Positions 39,806 to 49,998 of a stretch of 64,000 nucleotides of DNA are shown piece after piece. Origin of the DNA: Pseudomonas putida (lineage in GTDB: Bacteria; Pseudomonadota; Gammaproteobacteria; Pseudomonadales; Pseudomonadaceae); NCBI RefSeq assembly GCF_009883635.2, contig NZ_CP026115.2:3224001-3288000 (forward strand), given 5' to 3'. Position 1 is the first letter of the stretch. Every line of letters begins with the position of its first letter. Below the pieces are notes generated by a model, which searched no databases, was not told where the DNA came from, and saw only the letters and a list, made by a program, of their open reading frames with translations. The translations under genes were made by a program, and so were the position numbers.

Positions 39806-40774
39806 ATGGGTGAGTTCGAGCTGATCAACCATTACTTCGCCGCCGCGCCTTGTGCGCAGGGTGGCGAGGGCGTGGCCCTGGGTATCGGCGACGACTGTGC
39901 CCTGCTGGACCTTCCACCCGGTGAACAACTGGCGGTGTCGACCGACACCCTGGTCGCCGGGGTGCATTTCCCCGCTGTCTGCGATCCGCTGCTGCTTGGC
40001 CAGCGCTCGTTGGCCGTGGCGGCCAGTGACCTGGCGGCCATGGGCGCAACGGCGATCGGCTTCACCCTTGCCCTGACCCTGCCTGATGTCGGCCCCGACT
40101 GGCTGGCGGCCTATGCCGACGGCCTCAGCCGAATGGCCCACCGCTGCCGCATGAGCCTGATCGGTGGGGATACCACCCGTGGCCCGCTGAGCATCACCGT
40201 TACCGTGTTCGGCCGTGTGCCGGCCGGCCAGGCGTTGCGCCGCAGCGGTGCACGGCCGGGCGACCTGCTGTGCGTTGGCGGTTCGCTGGGCAAGGCGGCA
40301 GGGGCGTTGCCACTGGTGCTGGGGGAGCGCGAGGCGCCGGCGGAACTCGCCGAACCGCTGCTCAACCACTACTGGTCGCCGATGCCTCAGCTCAACCTGG
40401 GCCAGCTGCTGCGCGGCCGGGCCACGGCGGCGTTGGACATTTCCGATGGCCTGCTCGCCGACTGTGGGCATATTGCCAAGGCGTCCGGGGTTGCACTCGA
40501 GGTGAACCTGGCGCAGGTGCCAGTGTCTCCTGCATTGGAAGCCTTCCTTGGCCATGATGAGGCACGGCTGGCAGCGCTGACCGGTGGCGACGACTACGTA
40601 CTGGCCTTCACCCTGCCGCCTGCAGCGCTCGCCGCGCTGACCGACCTCGGTTTTGCCGAGGTGCACGTTATCGGCCGGGTGCTCGAAGGCCAGGGCGTGA
40701 CCCTTCGCGATTCGCAGGGCCAGGACATCACCCCGGTTCAACGGGGCTATCAACACTTTAGGGAGACACCGTGA
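39806..40774 (+). CDS. thiL: Thiamine-monophosphate kinase
   Basis: 322 residues, starting MGEFELINHYFAAAP. The AIR-synthase-like fold is visible: GIGDDCALL, DTLVAGVHF, SDLAAMGATAIGFTL and GGDTTRGP. It phosphorylates TMP to TPP. GTGA overlap with pgpA, so translation is coupled. Confidence 0.96.
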   Translation: MGEFELINHYFAAAPCAQGGEGVALGIGDDCALLDLPPGEQLAVSTDTLVAGVHFPAVCDPLLLGQRSLAVAASDLAAMGATAIGFTLALTLPDVGPDWLAAYADGLSRMAHRCRMSLIGGDTTRGPLSITVTVFGRVPAGQALRRSGARPGDLLCVGGSLGKAAGALPLVLGEREAPAELAEPLLNHYWSPMPQLNLGQLLRGRATAALDISDGLLADCGHIAKASGVALEVNLAQVPVSPALEAFLGHDEARLAALTGGDDYVLAFTLPPAALAALTDLGFAEVHVIGRVLEGQGVTLRDSQGQDITPVQRGYQHFRETP

Positions 40775-41274
40775 CCGACCACCCCAACCAGGTGCCTGCG
40801 GAGTTCGTTCCGCCATCGGTCTGGCGCAACCCGTGGCACTTCATCGCCTTTGGCTTCGGCTCCGGCACCCTGCCCAAGGCCCCTGGCACCTGGGGGTCGA
40901 TGGTAGCGATCCCGTTCATCCCGCTGTGGCAGATGCTGCCCGACTGGGGCTACTGGCTGCTGCTGGGCGTGATGATGCTGTTCGGCTTCTGGCTGTGCGG
41001 CAAAGTTGCGAATGACTTGCGTGTGCACGACCATGAAGGCATTGTCTGGGACGAGATGGTCGGCATGTGGATCACCCTCTGGCTGGTGCCGGAAGGGTGG
41101 CAGTGGATCCTCGCCGGGTTCCTGATGTTCCGCTTCTTCGACATTCTCAAGCCATGGCCGATCCGCTGGATCGACCGCCATGTGCACGGGGGTGTCGGCA
41201 TCATGCTCGACGATATCCTGGCCGGTGTTTTCGCCTGGCTGGGCATGCAGATACTGGTGTGGGCGGTAGGCTGA
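40771..41274 (+). CDS. pgpA: Phosphatidylglycerophosphatase A
   Basis: 167 residues, GTG start at 40771. Short hydrophobic enzyme of the inner membrane. The FGSGTLPKAPGTWGSM segment (about 30-45) and DEMVGMWITL are typical for PgpA. Dephosphorylates phosphatidylglycerophosphate. Last gene of the nrdR-rib run. Confidence 0.95.
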   Translation: MTDHPNQVPAEFVPPSVWRNPWHFIAFGFGSGTLPKAPGTWGSMVAIPFIPLWQMLPDWGYWLLLGVMMLFGFWLCGKVANDLRVHDHEGIVWDEMVGMWITLWLVPEGWQWILAGFLMFRFFDILKPWPIRWIDRHVHGGVGIMLDDILAGVFAWLGMQILVWAVG

Positions 41275-41292
41275 AGAGCGGGGAGCGTTTCG

Positions 41293-42036
41293 ATGGCCAT
41301 AAGGACTGTGCTGCTGGCAATGATGCTGAGCCTTGCCCCTTGGGCGATGGCGGCCGATGCGCTACCAAAGCAGATTCACTTGGTCAGCGAAGAGTGGATC
41401 GACTACACCAATGCCGATGGCAGCGGCGTGGCCTGGGATGTACTGCGCAAAGTGTTCGAGCCTGCCGGTGTCAAGGTTGTGACCCAGAGTGCGCCTTACA
41501 GCCGCGCGGTTGGCCTGGTCAAGCGTGGCGAGGCCGATGCCTGGGTCGGGTCGTACAAGGAAGAAAACGACGACAACCTGTATCCGCGCTGGCATTTCGA
41601 CATGGACCACATCTATGCCCTGGGCCTGGCCAGCAAGCCGGTGCCGACCTTGGCCACCGTCGGCCAGTACCGCCTGGCCTGGGTGCGCGGCTATGACTAC
41701 GGCAGTTACCTGCCCAACGTGCACAACTTCCGGGAAATCCAGCGTCGTGAAGGCATCCTGCCGATGCTCGAGCATGAGCGGGTGGATTTCTACATCGATG
41801 CGCAGACCGAAGTCGACTATGTGCTCGGGCAGGCTTCGCAGCCGGAGCGTTTTCGCAGTAGCCATGTGGCCGAGCTGCCGCTGTACCTGGCGTTCTCCAG
41901 GAACGAGCACGCCAAAGCCCTGTGCGACCTGTTCGACAAACGCATGGCCGAGCTGGTGCACAACGGCGAGCTGAAGCCGATCTTCGAGCACTGGAAGCAG
42001 CCCTATCCCTTCACCCCGGACAGCAAACCGCAGTAG
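41293..42036 (+). CDS. Periplasmic substrate-binding protein, SBP_bac_3-like
   Basis: 247 residues with a signal peptide (MAIRTVLLAMMLSLAPWAMA, cut before ADALP). The mature part resembles family 3 (amino-acid-type) binding proteins: an early EWIDYTNADGSGVAWDVLRKVFEPAGV and the later segment LVKRGEADAWVGSYKEENDD. No permease or ATPase gene is next to it, so it may be a stand-alone binding or sensing protein. It follows pgpA by 18 bases; the ligand is unknown. Confidence 0.78.
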   Translation: MAIRTVLLAMMLSLAPWAMAADALPKQIHLVSEEWIDYTNADGSGVAWDVLRKVFEPAGVKVVTQSAPYSRAVGLVKRGEADAWVGSYKEENDDNLYPRWHFDMDHIYALGLASKPVPTLATVGQYRLAWVRGYDYGSYLPNVHNFREIQRREGILPMLEHERVDFYIDAQTEVDYVLGQASQPERFRSSHVAELPLYLAFSRNEHAKALCDLFDKRMAELVHNGELKPIFEHWKQPYPFTPDSKPQ

Positions 42037-42158
42037 GGCCGTATGACTAAGCATCGAACTTTTCGATCTTAAGCCACGGTATTCAACGAGCGCACACGCG
42101 GCGACCTGCTGATACAATCGGCTCACGAGAAATTTCCTACTTTATCCAGGAGCACAAC

Positions 42159-42776
42159 GTGCCCGTCGTCTTTGTTGCCGCCTCGAAACTCCCGACTCCC
42201 TTTGCGATCTTCACCATGCATGGCTTCCTCGACGAAGCCACTGGCCGTGAGCACGTGGTGCTCAGCCTGGGTGATATCGCCGACGGCGAGCCGGTGCTGG
42301 GGCGTCTGCACTCCGAGTGCCTGACCGGCGATGCCCTGTTCAGCCAGCGCTGCGACTGTGGTTCGCAGCTGGAAGCCGCGCTCCAGGCCATCGCTCGCGA
42401 AGGCCGTGGCGTGTTGCTGTACCTGCGTCAGGAAGGCCGCGGCATCGGCCTTTTGAACAAGATCCGCGCCTATGAGCTGCAGGATGGTGGTGCCGACACT
42501 GTCGAGGCCAACGAGCGCCTGGGCTTTGCCGCCGACCAGCGCGACTACGCCATGTGCCTGCCGATGCTTGAGCACCTGGGTGTGAAAGCGCTGCGCCTGA
42601 TGACCAACAACCCGCGCAAGGTCAAGGCGCTGACCGACATGAACATCAAGGTCGCCGAGCGCGTGCCGCTGCACACCGGGCACAACCCGCACAACCGTTA
42701 CTACTTGGCGACCAAGGCCGGCAAGCTCGGTCACATGCTGGGTAACGAACACCAGGGCGAGGTGCCCCAGGCGTGA
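42159..42776 (+). CDS. ribA: GTP cyclohydrolase II
   Basis: 205 residues. The zinc ligands are in [21 protein letters not shown] and the active-site segment is [23 protein letters not shown]. It opens GTP to start riboflavin synthesis. Because the RibBA product in this window lacks the zinc site, this is the functional cyclohydrolase. It starts at GTG 42159 with CCAGGAG upstream. Separated from the rib run by the SBP gene. Confidence 0.95.
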   Translation: MPVVFVAASKLPTPFAIFTMHGFLDEATGREHVVLSLGDIADGEPVLGRLHSECLTGDALFSQRCDCGSQLEAALQAIAREGRGVLLYLRQEGRGIGLLNKIRAYELQDGGADTVEANERLGFAADQRDYAMCLPMLEHLGVKALRLMTNNPRKVKALTDMNIKVAERVPLHTGHNPHNRYYLATKAGKLGHMLGNEHQGEVPQA

Positions 42777-43192
42777 CCCGCGGTGAGGTCAAGCGGCGCC
42801 TGGCGCTGGCCTGGTGGCAGTACCTGGCGGTCGGCCTGGTGCCGCTGCCGGTCATGGCCTGGGCCTTTGGCGGTGGCGATGCGCTGATCCCGGTGCTGGC
42901 GATGCCACTGTTCATCGCCGGTGCCGCGACCATGTTCCTCAGCCTGCCGCGCTTCGGCGCCTACAAGCGGGCACTGATCGCCACCTCTAAGGTGCTGGGC
43001 ACGGCTGAAGAGCCCGCCGCCTGGATCACCTTGGCGCGGGTGCGGCGCATGGCCATGCTGTTCGCCTGCTTCCCGGCCTGGGTCGCCGCGCTGTCGGTGC
43101 TGCTCGGGCTGGAGGCGGTGCCGCAGTTCCTCCTCGCACTGTCCACCGTGGTGCTGCTTTACCTCTACCACATTCCGCGTCAGCTGGGCTGA
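42773..43192 (+). CDS. Hypothetical membrane protein, 139 residues
   Basis: GTG start overlapping the ribA stop. Four hydrophobic segments are visible (about 16-30, 37-53, 83-97 and 108-131), so an inner-membrane protein. No family motif recognised. Its stop overlaps the next gene's ATG by one base, which places it in one transcription unit with ribA and the cobalamin-binding protein. Confidence 0.8.
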   Translation: MTRGEVKRRLALAWWQYLAVGLVPLPVMAWAFGGGDALIPVLAMPLFIAGAATMFLSLPRFGAYKRALIATSKVLGTAEEPAAWITLARVRRMAMLFACFPAWVAALSVLLGLEAVPQFLLALSTVVLLYLYHIPRQLG

Positions 43193-44004
43193 TGCGCGTC
43201 CTGCTTTGCCTGCTGGCATTGCTGGCCCTTGGCGCAAGGGCCGGCGAGCCTCTGCGCGTGGTCAGCCTCGCGCCGTCGATGAGCGAAATCATGCTCGAAC
43301 TGCACGCCGATGACCTGCTGGTGGGCGTGCTCGACGGCGGCGAGCGACCGCGGGCGCTGCAACGGCTGCCTTCGGTGGGGCGCCAGGGCCAGCTGGACAT
43401 GGAAACCCTGCTCAGCCTAAAGCCCGACCTGCTGCTGCTCTGGCCCGGCAGCGTGGCGCCGGCCCAGCGCGACCAGCTCAAGCGCCTGGGCATTGCCACC
43501 TACAGCGCCGAACCCCACGACCTGAATCAGCTGCTCGAGCAGATCGAGGCCATTGCCGTGCGCGTCGGGCGGGGCGAACAAGGCAGGCCCTACGTGCAGG
43601 CGTTGCGCGAGCGCCTGCAGCAGCTGCGCCAGCAGTACCGGCGCGAGCAGCCGCTGCGGGTGTTCTACCAGGTGTGGGACCGGCCGCTGTACACCCTGGG
43701 CGGGCGGCAGGTGGTCAGCGATGCCCTGGCGGTGTGCGGGGCGCGTAATGTCTTTGCCGAGTTGAGTCAGCCGGCACCGCAGGTAAATGTCGAGTCGGTG
43801 CTGATGCGTGACCCACAGGTGATCCTGGCGGGTGATGAGGCGCAGCTGGCGAGCTGGAAGGCTTGGCCACGGTTGAGCGCGGTGGCCGGCGAGGGCTTGC
43901 TGGTAGTGCCGGACAAGGGCCTGGAGCGGCCCAGCGGGCAGATGATCGAAGCCACCGCCCGCTTGTGCGCGCTGCTGGCGGCTAGAGTGCCGGCGTCCAG
44001 GTGA
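43192..44004 (+). CDS. Periplasmic cobalamin-binding protein, BtuF-like
   Basis: 270 residues with a short signal peptide ([17 protein letters not shown]). Class III binding-protein motifs: RVVSLAPSMSEIMLELHADDLLVGV and LSLKPDLLLLWPGSV. This is the fold of BtuF. It overlaps the convergent btuB gene by 23 bases, which supports a role in B12 uptake. The permease BtuC and ATPase BtuD are not in the window. Confidence 0.83.
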   Translation: MRVLLCLLALLALGARAGEPLRVVSLAPSMSEIMLELHADDLLVGVLDGGERPRALQRLPSVGRQGQLDMETLLSLKPDLLLLWPGSVAPAQRDQLKRLGIATYSAEPHDLNQLLEQIEAIAVRVGRGEQGRPYVQALRERLQQLRQQYRREQPLRVFYQVWDRPLYTLGGRQVVSDALAVCGARNVFAELSQPAPQVNVESVLMRDPQVILAGDEAQLASWKAWPRLSAVAGEGLLVVPDKGLERPSGQMIEATARLCALLAARVPASR

Positions 44005-45853
44005 CGCTGAACAGCGCAGTGCGGCCTTCTTCGCGGTAGCCGTAGCTGGCCCCGTCAAAGCTGTACAGCGCCCGGCTGTAGTCCTTGTCCAGCAGGTTAT
44101 CCAGCTTCACTTCCAGTTTCAGTTCCTCGGTTGCCAGCCAGCCTGCGCGCAGGCCCAGCAAGCCATAGCCGCCGAGTCGATTGCGGTTGGCTTCGTCATC
44201 GTAGCTGGCGCTCACGGCCTGCCAGCTGGCGCCCACATTGAAACGTTCGAATTGGCGATCCAAGTCCAGGCTCAGGGTGCGGCGGGCACGGCGGGCGAGG
44301 GTATGGCCACTGTCGCGGTCGCGTGGGTCGATCAGCGCCAGGCCAAGCTGGCTGCGCCATTCGCCCCATTGCTGGACCAGTGCCATTTCCAGGCCGTTGA
44401 TACGCGCCGAAGCGACGTTTTGCGGAATCGAGTCCTGGCCGAAGATGATCGCATCGCGCAGGTCGGTGCGGTACAGCGAGGTCTCCAGGCGGCTGTCGTG
44501 GGTCAGCTGGCTGCGCCACTGCACTTCATAGCTCTTCGAACGCTCGGGCTTGAGGTCCGGGTTGCTGAACTGCGGGTAGTACAGGTCGTTGAACGTTGGG
44601 GCGCGGAAGCCTTCGCTGTAGGACAGCAGCAGGTCATTGCGGGCATTCAGCGGCACGGTGAGGCTGCCGCTCCAGGTGGTCTGGCCGCCGAACTGCTGGT
44701 TCTCGTCGTGCCGTACACCCAGCTCGGTGGAGAAGTTTTCACCGCTGTAGCGGTGCTGGATGAAGGCCGCACGGTTCCAGCGGCTGTCTTCGGTAAAGTC
44801 GGTGCTGCCGTGCACGCGGTCTTCGTACCAGTCACCGCCCAGCAGCAGATTGTGCCGCTCGGCCAGCTTCAGGTCGTTCTGCCAGGTGACCTGGTCGCGG
44901 TAGGTGTTGAACACGAAACGCTCGTCGCTGAGCTTGTCACGCTTGTCGTCACGGTTTTCGCTGTGGGCAAGCTCCAGGCGCGAATGCCAGACATCGTTGA
45001 GCTGAGCGTCAAGATAGCTGCCCAGGCTGCTGACGCTGAAATCGGTGTAGGGCTTTTGCCCGAAACTCTGGAAGGTGACCGGGTCGAAGCGGCCGAACGG
45101 GTTGTCGTATTCGCTGCGGCCACGGCTGTCGAGCAGGTTCAGGCCAGCTTCGAAGCGCTCGTCGAAGGTATGGCTCAGGCTCAGGTTGAGCGACTGGTTG
45201 CGGTAGGCGTCGTGGTCGCCGTCGCTGGCAAATGATGGGCCGGTCGAGTCGATGCCAGCGGTTTCATCGAGGCTGGCGCCAAGGTTGAAACGGGTGGCAT
45301 CGTCACCGCCGGCCAGCCCCAGGCTGCGCTGGAACGTCTGGTTGCTGCCCGCTGCCAGGCGCAGGCGTGGTTGCAGGCCGGGGCCGCTGCTGCGGCGGGT
45401 GAAGATCTGGATTACCCCGCCAATGGCATCGCTGCCATACACCGCCGAGCGCGAGCCGCGCAGCACTTCGACGCGTTCGATCTGGTCGACATCGAGAAAC
45501 TGCAAGCCACTGTCGCCGGAGGTGGCATTGGCGATGCGCACGCCATCGACCAGCACCAGGCTCTGGGCGGCCTTGGTGCCACGGATGAAGATGCCCGGCA
45601 GGCTGCCACGGCCTCCGGTAGGCGCGACCTGCACGCCGGGCACGCGGGTGAGCAGGTCGGTGACGCTGCTGGGTTGCAGGCGGTCGATGTCGGCGCGGGT
45701 GAAGACGGTGTTGGCGGCGCTGGTGGCGGTACGCGATTCGACCTGGCGGTTGGCGCTGATAAGCATGTCGGGGAGCTTGAGGGCGTCGTCGCGCTCGGCG
45801 GCCAGCAGGAAGGTGGGGGCGCAGAGTAGCGCGGCACAGGCAGACTTTTTCAT
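43982..45853 (-). CDS. btuB: TonB-dependent vitamin B12 receptor
   Basis: 623 residues. Signal peptide MKKSACAALLCAPTFLLAA, then an N-terminal plug (about 25-155) with GIFIRGTKAAQSLVLVDGVRI and VEVLRGSRSAVYGSDAIGGVIQI. A 22-stranded barrel follows, with terminal segment TALFSVTWTPAL. ATG 45853 is preferred; a further ATG at about 45865 is possible. I see no B12 riboswitch in the 107-base gap upstream, which holds a REP pair. Faces the BtuF-like gene. Confidence 0.9.
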   Translation of the reverse strand: MKKSACAALLCAPTFLLAAERDDALKLPDMLISANRQVESRTATSAANTVFTRADIDRLQPSSVTDLLTRVPGVQVAPTGGRGSLPGIFIRGTKAAQSLVLVDGVRIANATSGDSGLQFLDVDQIERVEVLRGSRSAVYGSDAIGGVIQIFTRRSSGPGLQPRLRLAAGSNQTFQRSLGLAGGDDATRFNLGASLDETAGIDSTGPSFASDGDHDAYRNQSLNLSLSHTFDERFEAGLNLLDSRGRSEYDNPFGRFDPVTFQSFGQKPYTDFSVSSLGSYLDAQLNDVWHSRLELAHSENRDDKRDKLSDERFVFNTYRDQVTWQNDLKLAERHNLLLGGDWYEDRVHGSTDFTEDSRWNRAAFIQHRYSGENFSTELGVRHDENQQFGGQTTWSGSLTVPLNARNDLLLSYSEGFRAPTFNDLYYPQFSNPDLKPERSKSYEVQWRSQLTHDSRLETSLYRTDLRDAIIFGQDSIPQNVASARINGLEMALVQQWGEWRSQLGLALIDPRDRDSGHTLARRARRTLSLDLDRQFERFNVGASWQAVSASYDDEANRNRLGGYGLLGLRAGWLATEELKLEVKLDNLLDKDYSRALYSFDGASYGYREEGRTALFSVTWTPAL

Positions 45854-45869
45854 GGGCAGTTCCATAGCA

Positions 45870-45957
45870 TTCGCGGGGCAAGCCCGCTCCCACAGCGATT
45901 GCACAGTGTTCAATAACTGTGGAGATCCTTGTGGGAGCGGGCTTGTCCCGCGAAAGG
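45870..45957. repeat. REP inverted pair between btuB and dxs
   Basis: Arms at 45870-45894 (TTCGCGGGGCAAGCCCGCTC...) and 45930-45954 are inverted copies. They occupy nearly all of the btuB-dxs gap. Confidence 0.85.
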
Positions 45958-45960
45958 GTC

Positions 45961-47856
45961 TTACAGGCCGAGCTTGGCCATACGAGCTTTGACGGAAGCC
46001 TCGATGCCAGCGGCATCCAGCCCGCACTCGGCCAGCATCTGCGCAGGCTTGGCATGCTCGACATAGATGTCCGGCAGCCCCAGGTGCAGCAGCGGCTTGA
46101 CCACGCCCTCATGGGCCAGGAACTCGCCCACGGCCGCGCCGGCGCCACCCATGATGCTGTTCTCTTCGATGGTCACCAGCAGCTTGTGACTGGCAGCCAG
46201 TTCCAGTACCAGGGCCCCGTCCAGCGGTTTGACGAACCGCATGTCGACCACGGTGGCGTTGATCTGTTCGGCAACCTGCAGGGCCTCGGCCAACTGCACA
46301 CCGAACACCAGCAGGGCAACGTTCTCACCCTGGCGGCGCACCACGCCCTTGCCGATCTCCAGCGGCTCGAGGTCGCCACTGATCGGTGCGTTCGGGCCGG
46401 TACCACGCGGGTAGCGCACAGCTGCCGGGCCGTTGTACAGGTGGCCGGTGCTGAGCATCTTGCGCAGTTCGTTCTCGTCGCTCGGGGTCATCACCAGCAT
46501 GCCGGGGATGCAGCGCAGGTACGACAGGTCATAGGCGCCGGCGTGGGTCGGGCCGTCTTCACCGACCAGGCCGGCGCGGTCGATGGCGAACAGCACATCG
46601 AGGTTCTGTACCGCCACGTCGTGGATCAGCTGGTCGTAGCCGCGCTGCAGGAAGGTGGAGTAGATCGCCACCACCGGCTTGCTGCCTTCGCAGGCCATGC
46701 CTGCGGCCAGGGTCACCGCGTGCTGCTCGGCGATTGCGACGTCGAAGTAGCGCTCGGGGTAGCGCTCGCTGAAATCGACCAGGTCGGAGCCTTCCTTCAT
46801 CGCCGGGGTGATGCCCACCAGGCGGTTGTCGGCGGCGGCCATGTCGCACAGCCACTGGCCGAACACCGCAGAGTACTTCGGCCCGCTGACCTTCTTCGGC
46901 GCAGCTGGCTTGTCGGCGGGTTCGAGCTTGGTGATGGCGTGGTAGCCGATCGGATCGACCTCGGCCGGGGCGAAGCCCTTGCCCTTCTTGGTCACCACGT
47001 GCAGGAACTGCGGGCCCTTCAGATCACGCATGTTGCGCAGGGTGGCGATCATGGTCGGCAGGTCGTGGCCGTCGATGGGGCCGATGTAGTTCCAGCCCAG
47101 CTCTTCGAACAACGTGCCCGGCACCAGCATGCCCTTGGCGTATTCCTCGGTGCGACGGGCGATTTCCCAGGCACCGGGCAGTCGCGACAGCACCTTCTTG
47201 CTGCCCTCGCGCATGCTCGCGTAGGTGCGGCTGGAGAGGATCTTGGCCAGGTAGTTGGACAAACCGCCGACATTGCGCGAAATCGACATGTCGTTGTCGT
47301 TGAGGATCACCAGCATGTCGGCGTTGACTTCCTGGGCGTGGTTCAACGCTTCGAAGGCCATGCCGGCAGTGAGGGCGCCGTCGCCGATCACGGCGATCGA
47401 CTTGCGTGCGCTGTTCTGCAGGCGGGCGGCGATGGCCATGCCCAGCGCGGCGCTGATCGAGGTGCTGGAGTGGCCGACGCCGAAGGTGTCGTACTCGCTC
47501 TCGCTGCGGCGCGGGAAGGCGGCGATGCCGTCCTTCTGGCGCAGGCTGAGCATGCGCTTGCGGCGCCCGGTGAGGATCTTGTGCGGGTAGGCCTGGTGGC
47601 CGACGTCCCACACCAGCCGGTCATCCGGGGTGTCGAAGACGTAGTGCAGGGCGATCGTCAGCTCGATGACGCCCAGGCCGGCGCCGAAATGCCCACCGGT
47701 CTGACCAACGGTGTAGAGCAACTCCTGGCGCAATTCGTCGGCCAGGGTCTCCAGGTCGGCTTCGGCCAGCCGGCGCAGGCCGGCAGGCGTGTCAGCGCGG
47801 TCGAGCAACGGCGTGACCGGGCGTTCGCGGGGGATCTCTTGAAACGTCGTGGGCAT
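45961..47856 (-). CDS. dxs: 1-Deoxy-D-xylulose-5-phosphate synthase
   Basis: 631 residues from ATG 47856 ([18 protein letters not shown]). The transketolase-like TPP motif is [18 protein letters not shown]...NDN, and the entry to the MEP pathway is confirmed by [16 protein letters not shown]. It condenses pyruvate and glyceraldehyde-3-phosphate. It lies downstream of ispA in the usual Pseudomonas order xseB-ispA-dxs. Confidence 0.97.
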   Translation of the reverse strand: MPTTFQEIPRERPVTPLLDRADTPAGLRRLAEADLETLADELRQELLYTVGQTGGHFGAGLGVIELTIALHYVFDTPDDRLVWDVGHQAYPHKILTGRRKRMLSLRQKDGIAAFPRRSESEYDTFGVGHSSTSISAALGMAIAARLQNSARKSIAVIGDGALTAGMAFEALNHAQEVNADMLVILNDNDMSISRNVGGLSNYLAKILSSRTYASMREGSKKVLSRLPGAWEIARRTEEYAKGMLVPGTLFEELGWNYIGPIDGHDLPTMIATLRNMRDLKGPQFLHVVTKKGKGFAPAEVDPIGYHAITKLEPADKPAAPKKVSGPKYSAVFGQWLCDMAAADNRLVGITPAMKEGSDLVDFSERYPERYFDVAIAEQHAVTLAAGMACEGSKPVVAIYSTFLQRGYDQLIHDVAVQNLDVLFAIDRAGLVGEDGPTHAGAYDLSYLRCIPGMLVMTPSDENELRKMLSTGHLYNGPAAVRYPRGTGPNAPISGDLEPLEIGKGVVRRQGENVALLVFGVQLAEALQVAEQINATVVDMRFVKPLDGALVLELAASHKLLVTIEENSIMGGAGAAVGEFLAHEGVVKPLLHLGLPDIYVEHAKPAQMLAECGLDAAGIEASVKARMAKLGL

Positions 47857-47963
47857 CAGGCGAGTCGTTATAGGTGTGTGAAGACGCGGCAGTTTACCCC
47901 ATTGTGGGAAATACTGCCCATTCAGACGGGTATCGCAAAGGGCCGCAAAACGGCCCCCATTCA

Positions 47964-48851
47964 TCAATGGCGGCGTTCGACGATATAGCGCGCCAACGCC
48001 CGCAGCGGCTCGGCGTTCTCACCAAAGCCTTGCAGGGCGAACAGCGCCTGGTCGCGCAGTTCGATGGCATAGGCCTTGGCGGCTTCCAGCCCCAGCAAGG
48101 CCGGGTAGGTCGGTTTGTCACGGGCGATGTCGGCACCCTGGCGCTTGCCCAGGGTGGCAGTGTCGCTTTCCACGTCGAGGATATCGTCCTGCACCTGGAA
48201 GGCCAGGCCGATGGCTTGTGCATAAGTCTGCAAGGCGTCCAGCTGCGCCTGCTCGGCGCGGGCGCTGGCCAAGGCGCCCAGGCGCACACTGGCTTCGATC
48301 AGGGCGCCGGTCTTGTGCCGGTGCATGAATTCCAGGGCCTGCTGGTCCAGCTTCAGGCCGACCGAGCCGAGGTCGATGGCCTGGCCACCGACCATGCCTG
48401 CAGGGCCTGCCGCCTTGGCCAGGGCCTGGACCATGGCCAAGCGGATGCTGTCGGCCTGCGGGCTCAGGCGTGGGTCGAGCAGGGCGCTGAACGCCAGGCT
48501 CTGCAAGCCGTCACCGGCGAGAATCGCGCAGGCTTCGTCGAAGGCCTTGTGGGTAGTTGGCTGGCCACGGCGCAGATCGTCGTCGTCCATGGCCGGCAGG
48601 TCGTCATGGACCAGCGAATATGCGTGGATGAGCTCCACTGCACAGGCGGCACCGTTGGCTTGCTCGGCCGGCGCGCCAAGGGCTTCGCAGGCAGCGTAGG
48701 CGAGTAGCGGGCGCACGCGCTTGCCGCCGTTCATCACGCTGTAGCGCATGGCGGCATACAGGCGTTCCAGCTCTTTGGTCGGGGCGATGAACAGGGGCTC
48801 GAGGGCAGCGTCGACACGGGCCTGGCAGCTGGCCTGGTAAGCGGTGATCAT
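47964..48851 (-). CDS. ispA: Farnesyl diphosphate synthase
   Basis: 295 residues, ATG 48851. Both aspartate motifs are present: [14 protein letters not shown] (first DDxxD) and LVHDDLP upstream, with the second at [11 protein letters not shown] (DDxxD). Head-to-tail condensation of IPP with DMAPP/GPP to give FPP. It overlaps xseB by four bases. Confidence 0.96.
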   Translation of the reverse strand: MITAYQASCQARVDAALEPLFIAPTKELERLYAAMRYSVMNGGKRVRPLLAYAACEALGAPAEQANGAACAVELIHAYSLVHDDLPAMDDDDLRRGQPTTHKAFDEACAILAGDGLQSLAFSALLDPRLSPQADSIRLAMVQALAKAAGPAGMVGGQAIDLGSVGLKLDQQALEFMHRHKTGALIEASVRLGALASARAEQAQLDALQTYAQAIGLAFQVQDDILDVESDTATLGKRQGADIARDKPTYPALLGLEAAKAYAIELRDQALFALQGFGENAEPLRALARYIVERRH

Positions 48852-49090
48852 GCTTCTGGCTCCGCATCGAACGGCTGTGCGGCGAGTTCGCCGTCACGTT
48901 CCAGCAGGATCTGTACTTTCTGTTCGGCCTGGGCCAGGGCACCTTGGCAATCACGGGTCAGGGCGATGCCTTGCTCGAAGGCGGCCAGCGAGTCTTCCAG
49001 CGACAGTTCGCCGTTCTCCAGGCGCTCGACCAGGGCTTGCAGGTCGGCGAGGGATTGTTCGAAATCGATGGAGGCTTTTTTGCGGGCCAT
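48848..49090 (-). CDS. xseB: Exodeoxyribonuclease VII small subunit
   Basis: 80 residues ([39 protein letters not shown]), a short helical hairpin typical of XseB. The large subunit is elsewhere. ATGA overlap with ispA. The three-gene order xseB-ispA-dxs is standard in gamma-proteobacteria. Confidence 0.96.
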   Translation of the reverse strand: MARKKASIDFEQSLADLQALVERLENGELSLEDSLAAFEQGIALTRDCQGALAQAEQKVQILLERDGELAAQPFDAEPEA

Positions 49091-49170
49091 GGCGACAGTC
49101 TCGTTGGCGGGTCAGAACCGCGCGACGTTAGCAGAGCGGGGCTAGGGGAGCAAACTTCCGCTGGCTTTAC

Positions 49171-49253
49171 CGGCCTCTTCGCGGGACAAGCCCGCTCCTA
49201 CAGGTATGGTGTAGGAGCGGGCTTGCCCCGCGAATGGGCCGCGAAGCGGCCCC
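49171..49253. repeat. REP inverted pair upstream of xseB
   Basis: Arms 49172-49201 and 49211-49240 are inverted REP copies; a further GCCGCGAAGCGGC half palindrome follows to about 49250. Lies between xseB and ribB. Confidence 0.85.
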
Positions 49254-49263
49254 GTACGGTCTA

Positions 49264-49914
49264 TCAGGCAGGCTCGGCTTCCAGTTCCACCATGGCCTCA
49301 CGGCACCGCGCCAGCTCTTCGATGGTCAGCACCGGCAGGTTGTACTGCCGTGCATACACCGCCACCTGTTCGCCCCGTGCCATGCTGCCATCGGGGTTCA
49401 TCAGCTCGCACAGCACCGCCGCCGGGCGCAGACCGGCCAGGCGTGCCAGGTCCACCGAGCCTTCGGTGTGACCGCGACGGGTCAGCACACCCCCATCACG
49501 TGCACGCAGCGGGAATACATGGCCCGGGCTGACGATATGACGTTGCTCGGCGGTCGAACGCAGCGCCGCTTCGATGGTGGTGATGCGGTCCTGTGCGGAA
49601 ACGCCAGTGCTCACGCCCTCAGCCGCTTCGATGGTGACGGTGAAGCCGGTGCCGTGGCGGGCCTGGTTGTTCGGCACCATCGGCGCCAGTTGCAGGGCAT
49701 CGACCGTGGCTTCGTCCAGGCACAGGCAGACGATACCGCTGCAGTCGCGGATCATCATGGCCATGGTCTGCAGCGACAGGTTCTCGGCGGCGGCGACGAT
49801 GTCGGCTTCGTCCTCGCGGTCGTCATCGTCGAGCAGCAGCACGGGGCGCCCGGCCTGGAAGGCGGCGATGGCGGCGGACACATTGGGAAATTGTTTTTGC
49901 AGCAAAGGGGACAT
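49264..49914 (-). CDS. ribB: 3,4-Dihydroxy-2-butanone-4-phosphate synthase, FMN-riboswitch controlled
   Basis: 216 residues from ATG 49914, with GAGGAG upstream. Acidic active-site loop DDDDREDEADIV (compare DDEDRENEGD in the ribBA copy) and GHTEGSVDLA. A stand-alone DHBP synthase, so a second source of the riboflavin four-carbon unit. The mRNA leader is an FMN riboswitch, so it is repressed when FMN is plentiful. The other rib genes here lack such a leader. Confidence 0.95.
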   Translation of the reverse strand: MSPLLQKQFPNVSAAIAAFQAGRPVLLLDDDDREDEADIVAAAENLSLQTMAMMIRDCSGIVCLCLDEATVDALQLAPMVPNNQARHGTGFTVTIEAAEGVSTGVSAQDRITTIEAALRSTAEQRHIVSPGHVFPLRARDGGVLTRRGHTEGSVDLARLAGLRPAAVLCELMNPDGSMARGEQVAVYARQYNLPVLTIEELARCREAMVELEAEPA

Positions 49915-49969
49915 GAAACGCTCCTCGTGATTGATCGATGAACGTCTCGGGGCGAACAAAATGCGCGCG

Positions 49970-49992
49970 CAGGGGCGCCCGAATGGCCCCTG
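49970..49992 (-). terminator. Attenuator hairpin between FMN riboswitch and ribB
   Basis: On the - strand a 7-bp stem (CAGGGGC / GCCCCTG) lies between the riboswitch and the ribB start and is followed by GCGCGCATTTTGTT. It is a plausible premature terminator forming the expression platform. No experiment is implied. Confidence 0.55.
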
Positions 49993-49998
49993 CCTGAC

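Noticed and set aside
42053..42067. Terminator before ribA
   Set aside because: A 6-bp ATCGAA/TTCGAT stem with no T run; too weak to call.
45854..45960. Cobalamin riboswitch upstream of btuB
   Set aside because: No B12-box-like sequence; the region is filled by a REP pair.
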